Origin: Isoetes taiwanensis
Lineage: Eukaryota; Streptophyta; Lycopodiopsida; Isoetales; Isoetaceae
Assembly: GCA_021234155.1 (NCBI GenBank)
Contig: JAJEKV010000381.1
Location: 1 to 64,000 of the forward strand
Reading direction: 5' to 3'
DNA: 64,000 nucleotides
The notes under the pieces were generated by a model. That model was given only the letters and a program-made list of their open reading frames with translations. It had not been told where the DNA came from and made no database searches. Made by a program: the position numbers and the translations under genes. Of the stretch, positions 36,364 to 46,551 are shown in pieces (the first letter of the stretch is position 1; each line of letters opens with the position of its first letter).

Positions 36364-38271
36364 TCAGAGTTTAGCCTTAGCCATCACAGCAGACATTCCA
36401 TGGGCATCACTGCCACCCCATGTAGTGTCTTTGAATTGGTCCTCAGTCACACCTGCAAGATCACAAAACTTAGGTTAGAGATAACCACATATATCATAAA
36501 CTGATATATACTAAATTTACAAGCAACTATACAGACCTTTTTGCATTGCAGCAGTAGATGAGACCCCTCCAGTTACAGTCTTGAGCAGCTGATCATAATA
36601 ATTTGCTCCAGACCAGGTCTGATGTGCAAGCGTCTCAACCCCATGCTTCCTTTCTTGTCTCTGTATATCTTCAACATAAGCCAGCATACCCCTTTGGGCA
36701 AAGTCTCTAGCAAATGTATCAACAATCAAAGCATCAGCGTGGAAACCTGCTAAGGTAATAAATTGCCAACAGAAGCCTAAACTGGCAAGATAAGGAATAA
36801 AACTCTGCATCTCTGCATCGGTCATTCCTGCAGCATCCCAGTTGAATGAAGGTGATAAATTATAAGCAAGCATGACATCTGGATGCTGCCTCTTTACTCC
36901 TTCGGCAAACTCACGAGCCTGAACAGCATCAGGTGTTGCAGTTTCCATCCAAAGAAGATCAGCATGTGGAGCAAATGCACAGCCCCTGGCTATGCAAGCT
37001 TTGGTGCTTCCATTAAATCTGTAAAACCCTTCTCTGGTTCTAGGCAAATCCCAATCCTAGAAAACATCACTCACGCCAAGCTTTGATGCCAAAGCCCTTG
37101 CATCAGTATGAGATAATCCTTCCACAGAGCCAAACCACTGATTCAACCTATTGCTTTTGATGTTCTCAGCAACATTCATCCTTTTAATTGCATCCGCAAC
37201 TGCCTCAGAGAAGGGTTTGATATCTGCCTCTCTAAGCCATGCATCCTCAACAGCCTGAAGCTGTGCTCCAACTTTGTTCTGTGCCATAGCTTCATTCATC
37301 ACTGCCACAAGATGTCTATTGCGAACAGCGGGATTGGAAGCACCAAGTATAAAGAAATGGTCTCTAGGATCAATATTGCTCTGAATCAAGGTTGCACCAA
37401 CAGAATCAGACCTAGCAACCAGGATCTGCTCCATACCCATGATGTCCATCTGCAACCTAGCAGCAACAAGACGATTTATATGCTCAGAGGTGCTGACCAA
37501 CACCTTTCCACCCATGTGCCCACATTTCTTAGTCACAGAAGCCTGATCTTCCATATGAATACCTGCAGCACCGCGCTCAACAAACATCTTAACAAGCTTA
37601 ACAGTGGCAGTAGTACCACCAAATCCAGTATCCGCATCAGCAATCAACGGAGTTAGAAAATCAACATAAGGCGTTCTAGATCTCTGCTCCCTAGACATGC
37701 TCATTCTAGCTTCTTTTTGTTTCCTGTCATGGAATAGTTGAGCAAAGAACAAATGTTCAACCTTGTTAGGTACAGTATCCATGGGATAGTCTGCAAAGTC
37801 AGGACCTGCTTCATTAGAGGTAGAAGCTGTAGATGAACACTGCCAACCTGAAACATAAATTGTATCTAAGTATTTCGCCATCTGAGCAACCTGTACAGGA
37901 TCCAAGGATCCTAAGGTCCTAGAACATGTCTTGTTGGATTGATGCTGCTTGAGAGTGTGCCACAGCTTTTTGGCCATTTCATTGGATGCATAGTGCTGTC
38001 TCAAAGTGCCCCTTAGCTTCACCACATCCCTCGCCGTGTAGGGCCTCCTTGTTAGGCGAAAACGGTCTGATCTCCACCATGCTTCTACTTCTGCCACTTG
38101 TGCTTCGAACTCAGCTTCCTCATCCACAACCTAATATCAACAATACAAGTTGTCTTAGCCATTTTCTCCTTACAAAAGTTGGCAGAACTTCAAACTGAAG
38201 ATAAGTGTGAAGAGATTAAATTTGAGTAATATTAGCATACATACCCGCATGGCTCTGGAGCTGAATTCCAT
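36364..38271 (-). pseudogene. ICL: Isocitrate lyase, glyoxysomal, with one in-frame TAG
   Basis: Splits isocitrate into glyoxylate and succinate in the glyoxylate cycle. Four exons on the minus strand fit exactly: 38271-38245 (MEFSSRAMR), 38130-37057 joined to 37056-36537, and 36452-36364. Introns are 38244-38131 and 36536-36453, both GT..AG. The protein would be about 569 codons, the family's usual length. It has [31 protein letters not shown] and the catalytic KKCGHMGGK. The C-terminal AKL is a peroxisomal PTS1 signal. The single defect is TAG at 37059-37057 between SDVF and [13 protein letters not shown], where plant enzymes have Tyr. The frame continues unchanged afterwards. This is a recent nonsense mutation or a base-call error. 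Confidence 0.95.
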
Positions 38272-38280
38272 TTTGTTCTG

Positions 38281-39003
38281 CACATATCATGTTATAAAAG
38301 CAAATAAGTAAAATTGAACGGAATTGTTCCGTTTCATATAAGAAGTAAAGAGTATAATAAACGTGGGAATCAGTTTTTTTAGTGCAATGAATGCATGCAG
38401 CCATTCCGCCTATACAAAAAAGATGAAATCCCTCAATACAAAGCTATATAGCACTACTGAAGTTTCAAACAACTAAAAGACGCCAGAATTTGATGGCCCA
38501 AACCACAATACAGCTTGAAATGTCCTTGGAGAATTCTAACTTATTAAACTGGCAGCATAGAATAAAAAAGAAAACAAAGCTTGTTCTAATATAGTATCCT
38601 CTCATAGAATATGTGACGGAGGCTTTATTCTAATATAGTGAAATCAGTGGACCGAAGTATAAGCATATTCTCTCATACAATATATGTGACCGAAGTATTT
38701 TTTTTTATCAATACATGGAGGCTGGGCACATCCAAATAACTTCTTCGACAATAAAAACTCCTGCCCCAAGGACTTGAAACTTTGAGTTATTCGAATGAAA
38801 CAATCTAGAAGGACAAATGCTCGATTTCAAAACTCGAGGACATACTGAGAAATTTATAACCAAACCATTCACACATAAACTCTGCAAAGAGAAAACAATT
38901 TGAAGGGATTCTTACCAGGATCATCAAATAAAGCAACCAGCAAACAATCGATACGTTTTCAGGGATCATCAAATAAAACAAGCAGAAAACGGTAGAACGT
39001 ACC
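38281..39003 (-). other. Probable 5' UTR intron of ICL
   Basis: ATATGTGCAG lies ten bases before the ATG at 38271 and makes a good acceptor. AGAAG followed by GTACGT at 39003-38998 makes a good donor. The interval, T-rich on the sense strand, would be a ~720-bp leader intron. Inside it, CTCTCATA.AATAT.TGTGAC.GA is repeated near 38600 and 38670. A leader intron is common in strongly expressed plant genes. Confidence 0.5.
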
Positions 39004-39116
39004 TTCTAAGAAGCACAGCTACCGTTCCAACCTTGGCACTGGAAGCTCCCGCACTAAGCAAGCATGAGGCAGACGGAGAGGTGAATTCCGAATTGAGAGC
39101 GCTATCTATATATGTG
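39004..39116 (-). promoter_or_regulatory. ICL core promoter and leader exon (predicted)
   Basis: On the minus strand ACATATATAGATAG (39115-39102) is a good TATA box. It lies about 30 bp upstream of a C/T-rich putative start region (about 39080) and about 110 bp upstream of the proposed leader donor at 39003. The position and orientation fit the ICL gene; no transcript evidence is available. Confidence 0.45.
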
Positions 39117-40224
39117 GGTTTTGAATTAAGTCGGTGATTTAGATTTATTGACCGAAAGAAGGATCGCAGGATGGACGCCAGATTGATTTGAAGGAGGCAA
39201 CATGCATTTGCAGATACTTGTTTCTAAGAATAGCCAAATCGTGTGAAATGTGAAGGGCCCATTGTCATATATAGAACCAATGATTCTGACTACTTTCCTA
39301 TTATTCTCTTGTCCCCCATTTTCCATGCCTTATTTTTGGAACCTGAAACAATAATGTTCTTTCTGATGAGAATTCTTCTGGCCACTTGGTTGTGTGTGCT
39401 TTTCAAATACTCCTCCAGATACACTTCTAAAGAGTGAACACATGAGAATATAATAGAATAAAACCTCCTTCATTTTTTATCATTGTATCTTATACGATAC
39501 ATCAGTTCATATGAGGATCTAGGAATGCACTACATGAAGATTTGCTTGCATAAACACCAACTACTAGAGTTGTCAGCTAGTGTATACGCAGAATTATCCA
39601 GTCCGATTGATCCTTCGTACTTTCGTTTTTGTTTCCAAATTCTTTTCTCCAAAGAGAAATGTCAAAAGAAAAGTTTCCCAAAATATTGTATTTGAATTGA
39701 ACTGGTGGGACGAGTGCATGGTACATGTATTATTGAGTCTTTGAATAAAGCAACTTAATGTCAAACAACTTTCGAAATATCAAATAATTGGAATAGCCTA
39801 CGTTGTTAATGAAACACACTTCAATATCATTCACAAGGCCAAGTATATATAAGACCCATAAAAATGGGATACACACTAACTACGACACGAAAATTTTAAA
39901 GGGAATATACTGAAGATGATTATACCATTGAAGTCAATTTTTGAAGCCAACAAGGGTTGCGTATTTTAAACTTTAGTACTACATTGAAGTTAAAGTGTTT
40001 ACTTTTGTGTTGCCCTTTTGCATAGATCGTAGGTGTAGGAATATTCTAAGAATACTTTTTATAGGCCAATGAGATGTGAAATGGAAATTACTTGCGATGG
40101 TAAATAACATGACAGGTCATCCGATGAAAATGTATTGAGACCATCTGCAATAGGGCCAAGGAATACACCTGTGATCTTCTGCAAACTTTTGGAGGACCGC
40201 AACGTAAATGCTTATGCTAGGGAT
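39117..40224. other. Upstream ICL flank, no gene
   Basis: Short frames only; no domain or repeat recognised. It may contain distal ICL regulatory sequence. Confidence 0.4.
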
Positions 40225-40575
40225 AAGATGCCCCTATAGGCCCTTACGTGGGGTAAGGGCAGGCGAGCCCTTTAGAGCCAGCTAGTGCCCGAGCCCCACG
40301 TAAGAGCCTGCAGGGGCATCTTTTCCTACATAAAGATAGGTTAGAAGCAGTTAGAGCCATTAGTGGGGGAAAGTGGTGATGTGGTGAGATTTTAGAGATA
40401 GAAAGATCGGACATCATGCAAGGAGAAGTTAGAAGTAATTAGAGCAATCATATTGAGGGTGGCGAGATCTAAGAGATAAGAAGAGAGAGGTCAAAAGCAA
40501 TTAGAGCCATCAGATTGAGGGAAGGTGGCCATGTAGCAAGATGTTAGAGATAGGAAGGAAGGACATCGTGGAACA
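40225..40575. repeat. 29-bp imperfect inverted repeat plus three ~75-bp tandem units
   Basis: The left arm 40225-40253 (AAGATGCCCC..TTACGTGGGG) and right arm 40294-40322 are reverse complements at 26 of 29 positions, with a 40-base loop. Directly after it come three diverged tandem units containing 'TTAGAAGCAGTTAGAGCCAT' or variants, near 40341, 40427 and 40494. Each unit later carries AGAGATAGAAAGA or similar. The arrangement suggests a foldback or MITE-type element. Confidence 0.65.
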
Positions 40576-40948
40576 AGTTATTGTAAATAATCTAGGTCTA
40601 GCCTAAAATTAAAAAAAAAAAAAGATATTCTATAATATCTTTATGTTCTATGTGTTATGGTCAACGAATTTGAATTATGCAAAGGTCGCCTTAAACCTAG
40701 ATCCCTGCAGGTTCTGTTGATCTGAGAGTTGCTTGTTATAGGATCAAATGAAGTTCTATTGCATAATCTCTCGAGTATTCATTTCTTGAAGGATATTCTG
40801 ATGATTACCACAATAATGTGTCAAATACGGGTTCTCACATTAAGATAAGTGGGTCTATGTTCTTGCAAAATCTAAGATCATTCTAATCGAGAATGGCATA
40901 TAGCCTGCCAAAAACCTATAGAAAAAGATAATCTTACTTTGATGTCGT

Positions 40949-41066
40949 GGAACAAGAAGGGCTCAGGCATTCTTGCCAGCCTCTTGACCTGCAGAATCCA
41001 GTTGTGCCTCAACAACGATTTCGAATTTTGTGGGGCTGGCAAGAATGCCCTTCCCTTTCTCATTTC
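40949..41066. ncRNA. miRNA-precursor-like hairpin (candidate)
   Basis: GGCATTCTTGCCAGCC (40966-40981) is perfectly complementary to GGCTGGCAAGAATGCC (41034-41049). Outward, after a symmetric 4x4 internal loop, another seven base pairs form (40955-40961 with 41054-41060). The loop is 52 bases. A ~23-bp stem with one symmetric bulge fits a plant MIR foldback. I do not recognise the arm as a known family. Foldback transposon debris is the alternative. Confidence 0.3.
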
Positions 41067-41904
41067 ACTTCACATAATATCCATAGCTCCATTTCGAGGA
41101 CCTTTAGTGCCATTGCTCTGCAAACACATAGAATGTAAGTAGAAGCAACAGATGTTTGACCACAACACATAGAACATAACCACCTTCTGCCCATCTTTTC
41201 TATTTCTGTCACGACCTTTTTTTTCCCCGATTTCTATCACGAGTTTTTCATGTAGATGCTCTACATTTGCCCCAAATAGGGAGTGCTAAAAATGGCCTTA
41301 AATTTTGAATGCATATTTTAAAGAAAATGAAGAGGCAAGGCGAGAGCCTAGAGTACTCCATTGAGGTATGAAATCAAGTATTGGCATTTATGTATGAGGC
41401 AGTCTTCTTAAATGGCAATAGAAGGCCCCATAATAATAGGCTTTGATGACTTCAAGTAACAATCTTGAGTATATAATGTTCCCACGTATGCAAAATGCGG
41501 ATTTGCAAACGCAAAACAGTCAATATATCCACAAATCTCGGTTTTGTGGATGCAATATTAAATAAAAATTAACGTGTCCGCATTATTTTCAAATTGATTC
41601 TAGGAAAAGTTTATGTGAATGCAAAAGACTGATTTGCGGACGCGCTGTTTTCTGACAAAAACTTTCTACCATTTTTTTCTCACATATAGAACGCATATTT
41701 TGCTTAAAAAAATAGCATATTAGTACGCATAACTAGCAAAAAGGATCTTAACAAAAGTCTAGAGGTTAGACTCTTGCAATTTAGTAGGTTTAACATTGGT
41801 ATCAGATGTTCTTATTATATTAGCCAAATGAAATGACAAATAAGTTTTTTTTACACACGTCTCAAAACATGACGGTCTTATTTCTAGTTGAGATAAGCGT
41901 ATAA
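41067..41904. other. No recognised feature
   Basis: AT-rich sequence, short frames only. Confidence 0.4.
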
Positions 41905-41936
41905 CTAGTAACGATTGCCCGGCATTGTCGGGCATA
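41905..41936 (-). mobile_element. Helitron-like 3' terminus
   Basis: Read on the minus strand the sequence shows a short GC-rich hairpin (TGCCCGAC..GCCGGGCA, one wobble), then about 8 nt, then CTAG followed by T. That is the terminal organisation of Helitrons, which insert between A and T. The + strand base before CTAG is A, as required. The Helitron body would extend to higher coordinates. Confidence 0.5.
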
Positions 41937-42015
41937 AATACAAATATAAGTTAATGCGTGACATTTGATTGGATTGAATAGTTGATGTCAGATAGAATGA
42001 ACAAAATAGATATTG

Positions 42016-42810
42016 AAAGGAAGGAAGGAAGGAAGGAAGAAATTTTTAACGTCCGCGGAACCCAATCGGGTTATGGGACCCAAGTACAAAGCGGGACCGA
42101 AGTCCCTAACCAGAACATGGACCGAAGCCCTTACAAACAAAATAAAGTATAATCACCATGGCCCACATTAAAAACCACATGGGAAAAAACTGTTGCCGGG
42201 ATGACTACATATCCAAAAAAACCCATGCTATTGCAAGAAGCAACAAGCATACCTCCAACAAAGCGGAAGAACTTCACCAAACGCCCAACGAATCAGAAAC
42301 CTCTTCACAGGCGGAGGGATCGGAAAAAGCTTACGACGCCGCTTAAATCTCCATCTTCTCGCTAAAGCGAGCAAATAGATCTTTGGTGCAAAGATCCCGG
42401 TGGACCCAAGGAGCTCGATCAAACCACTAGACCATAAGAGCCGCCACCGTGAACGTGTCAAGTCCCTAAACCCACGAGCGCCTACACGCAAAAGCGGTGG
42501 CCCCGAGGGCACCGCTGAAGCCCGAAAATGGAAAGATCCAATAGGTCCGGAACGCCAATCACCCAAAGGCCAAGAGGAAGGCGGGCGTTCAGAAAAACGC
42601 CCAGGGAAGTCGCTTAGAGGAGGTGCATCCTCACTAAGCTGAAGCGCTCCTTCCCAGGCGCCACCCATCACTGCACCTCCCAGGCGCCACCCTTCACGGC
42701 ACCCAGACGACCAAACAGCGCCTACAAAAGCCGGTGCACGGCTGAGGCTTTCAGCCAGTAGCCGAGGGGCAAAGGAAGGACGGGGAAAGGTATAATGTTC
42801 AAGTTCGAAC
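42016..42810 (-). mobile_element. GC-rich retroelement insertion with (GGAA)n tail
   Basis: A GGAA run (42016-42040) is followed by TTTTTAACGTCCGCGGAACC and ATGGGACCCAAG, the same landmarks as the LINE 3' ends at 18236 and 29640. Beyond lies about 700 bp of GC-rich sequence ending abruptly near 42800, where AT-rich DNA resumes. The minus frame 42812-42228 (194 residues, Pro/Arg/Ser/Trp-rich) has no recognised domain and may be only compositional. The best reading is a 5'-truncated LINE or a LINE-tailed SINE. Confidence 0.5.
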
Positions 42811-43269
42811 ATACCATATGAAGATGATATTAGCTATTATTTGTTATATATGGAAAGAGAAGATTTGGCTATGTGCATCGAACTGTAAATTCTAAGTTGA
42901 GGCTCTATGGGATGGCATGGTGCCATGTAGATGTTGTTGTGGATGTAGATGTGTGAATTTGAAAGTTAGAATGGTTCGGGGACTACCTTTTTAGACACGT
43001 AATGGCGGAAGTGAATAAATAATTGTTCACATCATAGTCAATTTCTACGTATTTTTCTAGTGAGGACACACATATTGGCCATGGGTTACTTGAAGTGCAA
43101 GCAATGGTATTTTCATCAAGGATTGCTAAGGGGCATTCTCATGTAGCACAAAAAGATGCATTGATTTTTACACAAACAATAATATGGCATATTCCCTAAA
43201 AGTTTTTCATTAACTTGTTTTGGATGGGTGTGCAATGAGCAATGAGCAAAGCTAGTATTTGCATGATAT
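42811..43269. other. No recognised feature
   Basis: AT-rich; no motif noted. Confidence 0.4.
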
Positions 43270-43374
43270 CTCGCCACAAATAGTATACTCATGCACTATC
43301 ACATCTCACCACAAATAGTATACTCATGCACTACCACATCTCACCACAAATAGTATACTCTTACACTATAGAGA
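43270..43374 (+). repeat. 35-bp tandem repeat, three units
   Basis: CCACAAATAGTATACTCATG occurs at about 43274, 43309 and 43344 with nearly constant flanks. The last unit runs into TATAGAGAGG, a possible reversed Helitron 5' end. Confidence 0.85.
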
Positions 43375-43541
43375 GGGGAAACCTCCAAGGAAAACACGTT
43401 TCTTAAAAAATAAAGCAAGAGAATTATCATAAAGCTTGTTGCACTACGTAGAGAAAGGTGGAAAGTATGTATCTAATGAGCTAAAATAAACCATTGTTTT
43501 AGCATGTGGTTATTTTTGTGGTGGGAGAGTCTTTATAGTTA

Positions 43542-43571
43542 CTAGTAACGGGTGCCCGGCGTTGCCGGGCA
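43542..43571 (-). mobile_element. Helitron-like 3' terminus (best copy)
   Basis: CTAG (43542-43545, preceded by A) is followed by TAACGGG and a perfect hairpin TGCCCGGC-GTT-GCCGGGCA (43553-43571). In reverse this is hairpin, short spacer, CTAG, T, the Helitron end. Degraded relatives follow in the same orientation near 43922, 44239-44258 and 44357-44383. Confidence 0.6.
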
Positions 43572-44229
43572 TAAGTACGGTTGCATTGTAGGAATTGGAC
43601 TTACTTCATTGCATTTGTAGATGATCTTGCCTCCTGTTGCATTTGAATAATTTGTAGATGTCCTATGGGTTCAGTTTCACGTTGTGTACGAGTTTGAATG
43701 ACATCACTTCTTATATAGAAGGAAGACATATATGTAAACAATTTGGTTTGCTTCACATCTTAGCTTTGGCAGAACCAATGGGACTCTGGGTATTCTCATT
43801 CCAAAATGGCAAGACCTCTCGACTTCTAAATATGTGCAATGAATGCAATGAAGTTATACTATTGACCTTCGAGTAGTTGAAAACAGAAATTTGGACTTTA
43901 ATCCTCCGCTGAAATTAACCAAGGGTGCCCGTACGGTTGCCTTCGAATAGTTGGCTTTGCAAGTGCCATGTATGTTTTGCTTTGGTAGCTAGCGACTATA
44001 TTGTAATTATGGGGCACATGGTTTATTGGCATCAAAGTTGCAATCACTTTTGTGCAAACTTGTATGGCACGTCACTATTTATGAGGACAACTCTAAAATG
44101 ATAGACCTTTTGATAAGCTACTCCTTTCGACAAATACTGTGCATTTTGGGCATCAATTAATTGGCCATTATTGGCTATAAAAAATGTGCACTTCTTCAAA
44201 ATTACTTTAAAAAGCAAACAAACAATATC

Positions 44230-44385
44230 AATTAATAATAGTAACGGGTTGCCGGGCATAGGTACGACTTTGTGCAGCAACTATGAAGTTGTAGACAAAC
44301 TTATAATACCTAACTAAACTTGAGATAGAGCAAAGTGAGAAACAGGAGAAGGGAGATAGTAATGATTGTTTGGTGTTGCCGGACT
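44230..44385 (-). mobile_element. Two degraded Helitron-like ends
   Basis: TAGTAACGGGTTGCCGGGCA (44239-44258) has lost one hairpin arm relative to the copy at 43542. TAGTAATGATTGTTTGGTG with TTGCCGGAC (44357-44383) is a second, more diverged version. Both share orientation with the intact ends. Confidence 0.45.
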
Positions 44386-45893
44386 TTGCCAATGAAATGT
44401 TAAGTTGGGTTTGTTATGTAGATGCCAATGTCATAGTTAGCTTTAATAATATATGTTGGAATTGTGTTTAAATCATTGTTCTATAAAGAGTGGCTAGAAA
44501 GAAAGACATACAAAGCATTCATAGAAACCTGGATTATTAACCAACTCACTAATACATCATGAACCAGTCAACATTAGCATATAATAATCTGCTAATACAA
44601 CTTCAGATTGATGATGTATAAGGAAGTTGGGGGAGCGCCGGGGCCGCTGGGGGGGGGTGGGTTGGAGGGGTTTGCGATGATATGCTACCCATGGTGTAAC
44701 AATACATATATATGAACTTCTCGTAACGAAATGCGGTGGTTTTTGACATATTGAACCCCCTCTGGTCGAAAAAAATGTCATGTTAGAATGGTGACTTCAT
44801 GAAATCCCAAGTGGACGATGACATGTTGGAACCCCCTCATGACACGTTGTTGAATAATGTCATCATGTTGGAACGAGTGTAAAATTATGATGTTAATTTG
44901 TGTAAGGGCATTTGACTCCATTTTAAAAATGTTTTTTTGAATGAGCGACGCCGACTTTTATTCAATCAAAGAGTCAAATACAAGATAAACGCAGATTTAA
45001 TAAAATCTTGGAAAAAGCGGAGACCCAATTGAAGAACCTGCTTTTAAGAATGAAATGTGGAATTAATCACCATGAAGTACTTGTGTCTCACTATACAGTG
45101 AATTTATTTCCTAAAAATCTAACAATTTACATGCTTTAAAATCTAAAAATATATAATGTTACAATAATGTTAAGGACTCTAGAAGGTAATTTCGTTGTAT
45201 TGAAGTGGCATCTAGGGTTGTGATTGGTGTAAGAGCTTGTTTGCAGGCTAGAGAAAAATGAATTCTCATTTTCAAAAGCATCCCTATATGTGAGCAATAT
45301 TTTCTGTTAAATGTTTTGACAAACAATGTTGATGTACAGTATAGCATTTACATTTAATCTTGAAGCTATGTGTCAATCAAGGATAGATGCAATGTATAAA
45401 TGCTAATATAGTTTACAGATTCAACAATGTCTTGCATTGCCAATCTGCAGCGAAAAAGCTCAAATGAACGATACAACATTGACAAAACCATGGGCCATCA
45501 AGCAAATACCCAAGACATTTTAGTACTGCATAGTGATCTTCAAGTGCAAAAAATAAATAAGCTAAGAAAAAGTAGCGAATGTAGAATATAAACACATATG
45601 AATTTGTTCTAGAGAGATGTAAAATTGAAGATGGAATGGGCAACTGCTTTGGACATGTCAGAGGTAACTATTCTATGTAACCCATCCGCACAACTGCATT
45701 AGCCGGACACACATATAGTGTGGCCCCAACTGTCTGAAAAGTTACCTAATTTGAACAATGCATGGAAACAAAATGGTGCTCCATGAAATCGTGAGCTAAT
45801 TGTTGTGCAGCCTCATAATATGATGAAGAATCGATGTAAAGTTTTTACTTTATAGAAATGAAATAAGACACACAAACACTCACAAATCGCTTT
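44386..45893. other. No supported gene
   Basis: A G-run (ten-plus G) near 44648 and short frames. TTTTATTCAATCAAAGAGTC near 44955 resembles the end of a reverse-oriented LINE or gene 3' UTR but is isolated. The missing C-terminal exon of the TLDc gene should lie here on the minus strand; I could not find it. Confidence 0.4.
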
Positions 45894-46551
45894 CAAGGTA
45901 TAAAGCAAAGTGTCCACCACCTCCAATTGCCAAAGCATCATTGGTGCAGAGAAAGAAATAGTGATTCAAGCCTGTAAAGTAATTCCAAAACCTATTAAAA
46001 AAAGGTAGTAATACGCCTATAGTCAAATGTTTGCTAGGTGCATACCAGTTGAGCGGAAAAGTTTAGGTTCTCCAGAAACATCTGTATAAACAAATGTCTG
46101 GCTTGATCCCTGCCATAAAAAGATTCTCAACTGCTTCAGACAACTGTCATGTTTGTGGAAGTAAAAATGTATTTACCTGGTACTTCCTTTTCGAAGAAGG
46201 CTTCAAGGGAGCTGTCAATAATGCCCCAAATATTGCACCGTCTGCATCCCCAGTTACCTAAGGAAGGATATGTAAAGTATTTAATGCATATAAAAAATAT
46301 TGAAGCTGACACATAGCCCAGGACGATTTGTTTCATCTTTTCAGTGACCCTTCTATCAACCACATGGCATGTCATGCACCAGAAAAATGGAAAACTATGT
46401 GGCCAGACAATGTTGAATGTTAAGTATGTATATGCTGAATGGATACCTTACCAGTAAAAAAGGTTCAGACAATGTGGCACTTTTCCTATACAGTGTCAAT
46501 AATGATATGCCATCCTTCAGCGTGCTGCAATCAAATACAGGCATAGGTAAT
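45894..46551 (-). CDS. TLDc-domain protein, four exons of the domain
   Basis: Four minus-strand exons with GT..AG borders and compatible phases read as a TLDc domain. Exon 46551 (or 46524)-46452 has LKDGISLLTLYRKSATLSEP. Exon 46257-46177 has VTGDADGAIFGALLTAPLKP. Exon 46109-46046 has TFVYTDVSGEPKLFRSTG. Exon 45971-45894 has LNHYFFLCTNDALAIGGGGH then FALYLESD, ending at GTGAGT. TLDc proteins (OXR1/NCOA7 type in animals, TLD proteins in plants) are linked to oxidative-stress protection and V-ATPase regulation. The usual C-terminal ETFGN..L..ELWGF part and the 5' exons were not identified, so the gene is partial in my reading. Confidence 0.8.

Noticed and set aside
37057-37059. Organelle-style RNA editing to repair the ICL stop
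   Set aside because: Editing of C/U type cannot turn TAG into a Tyr codon, and the gene is nuclear.
42228-42812. 194-codon minus-strand protein
   Set aside because: Lies in a GC-rich retroelement insertion; Arg/Pro/Trp-rich without domain, probably compositional.
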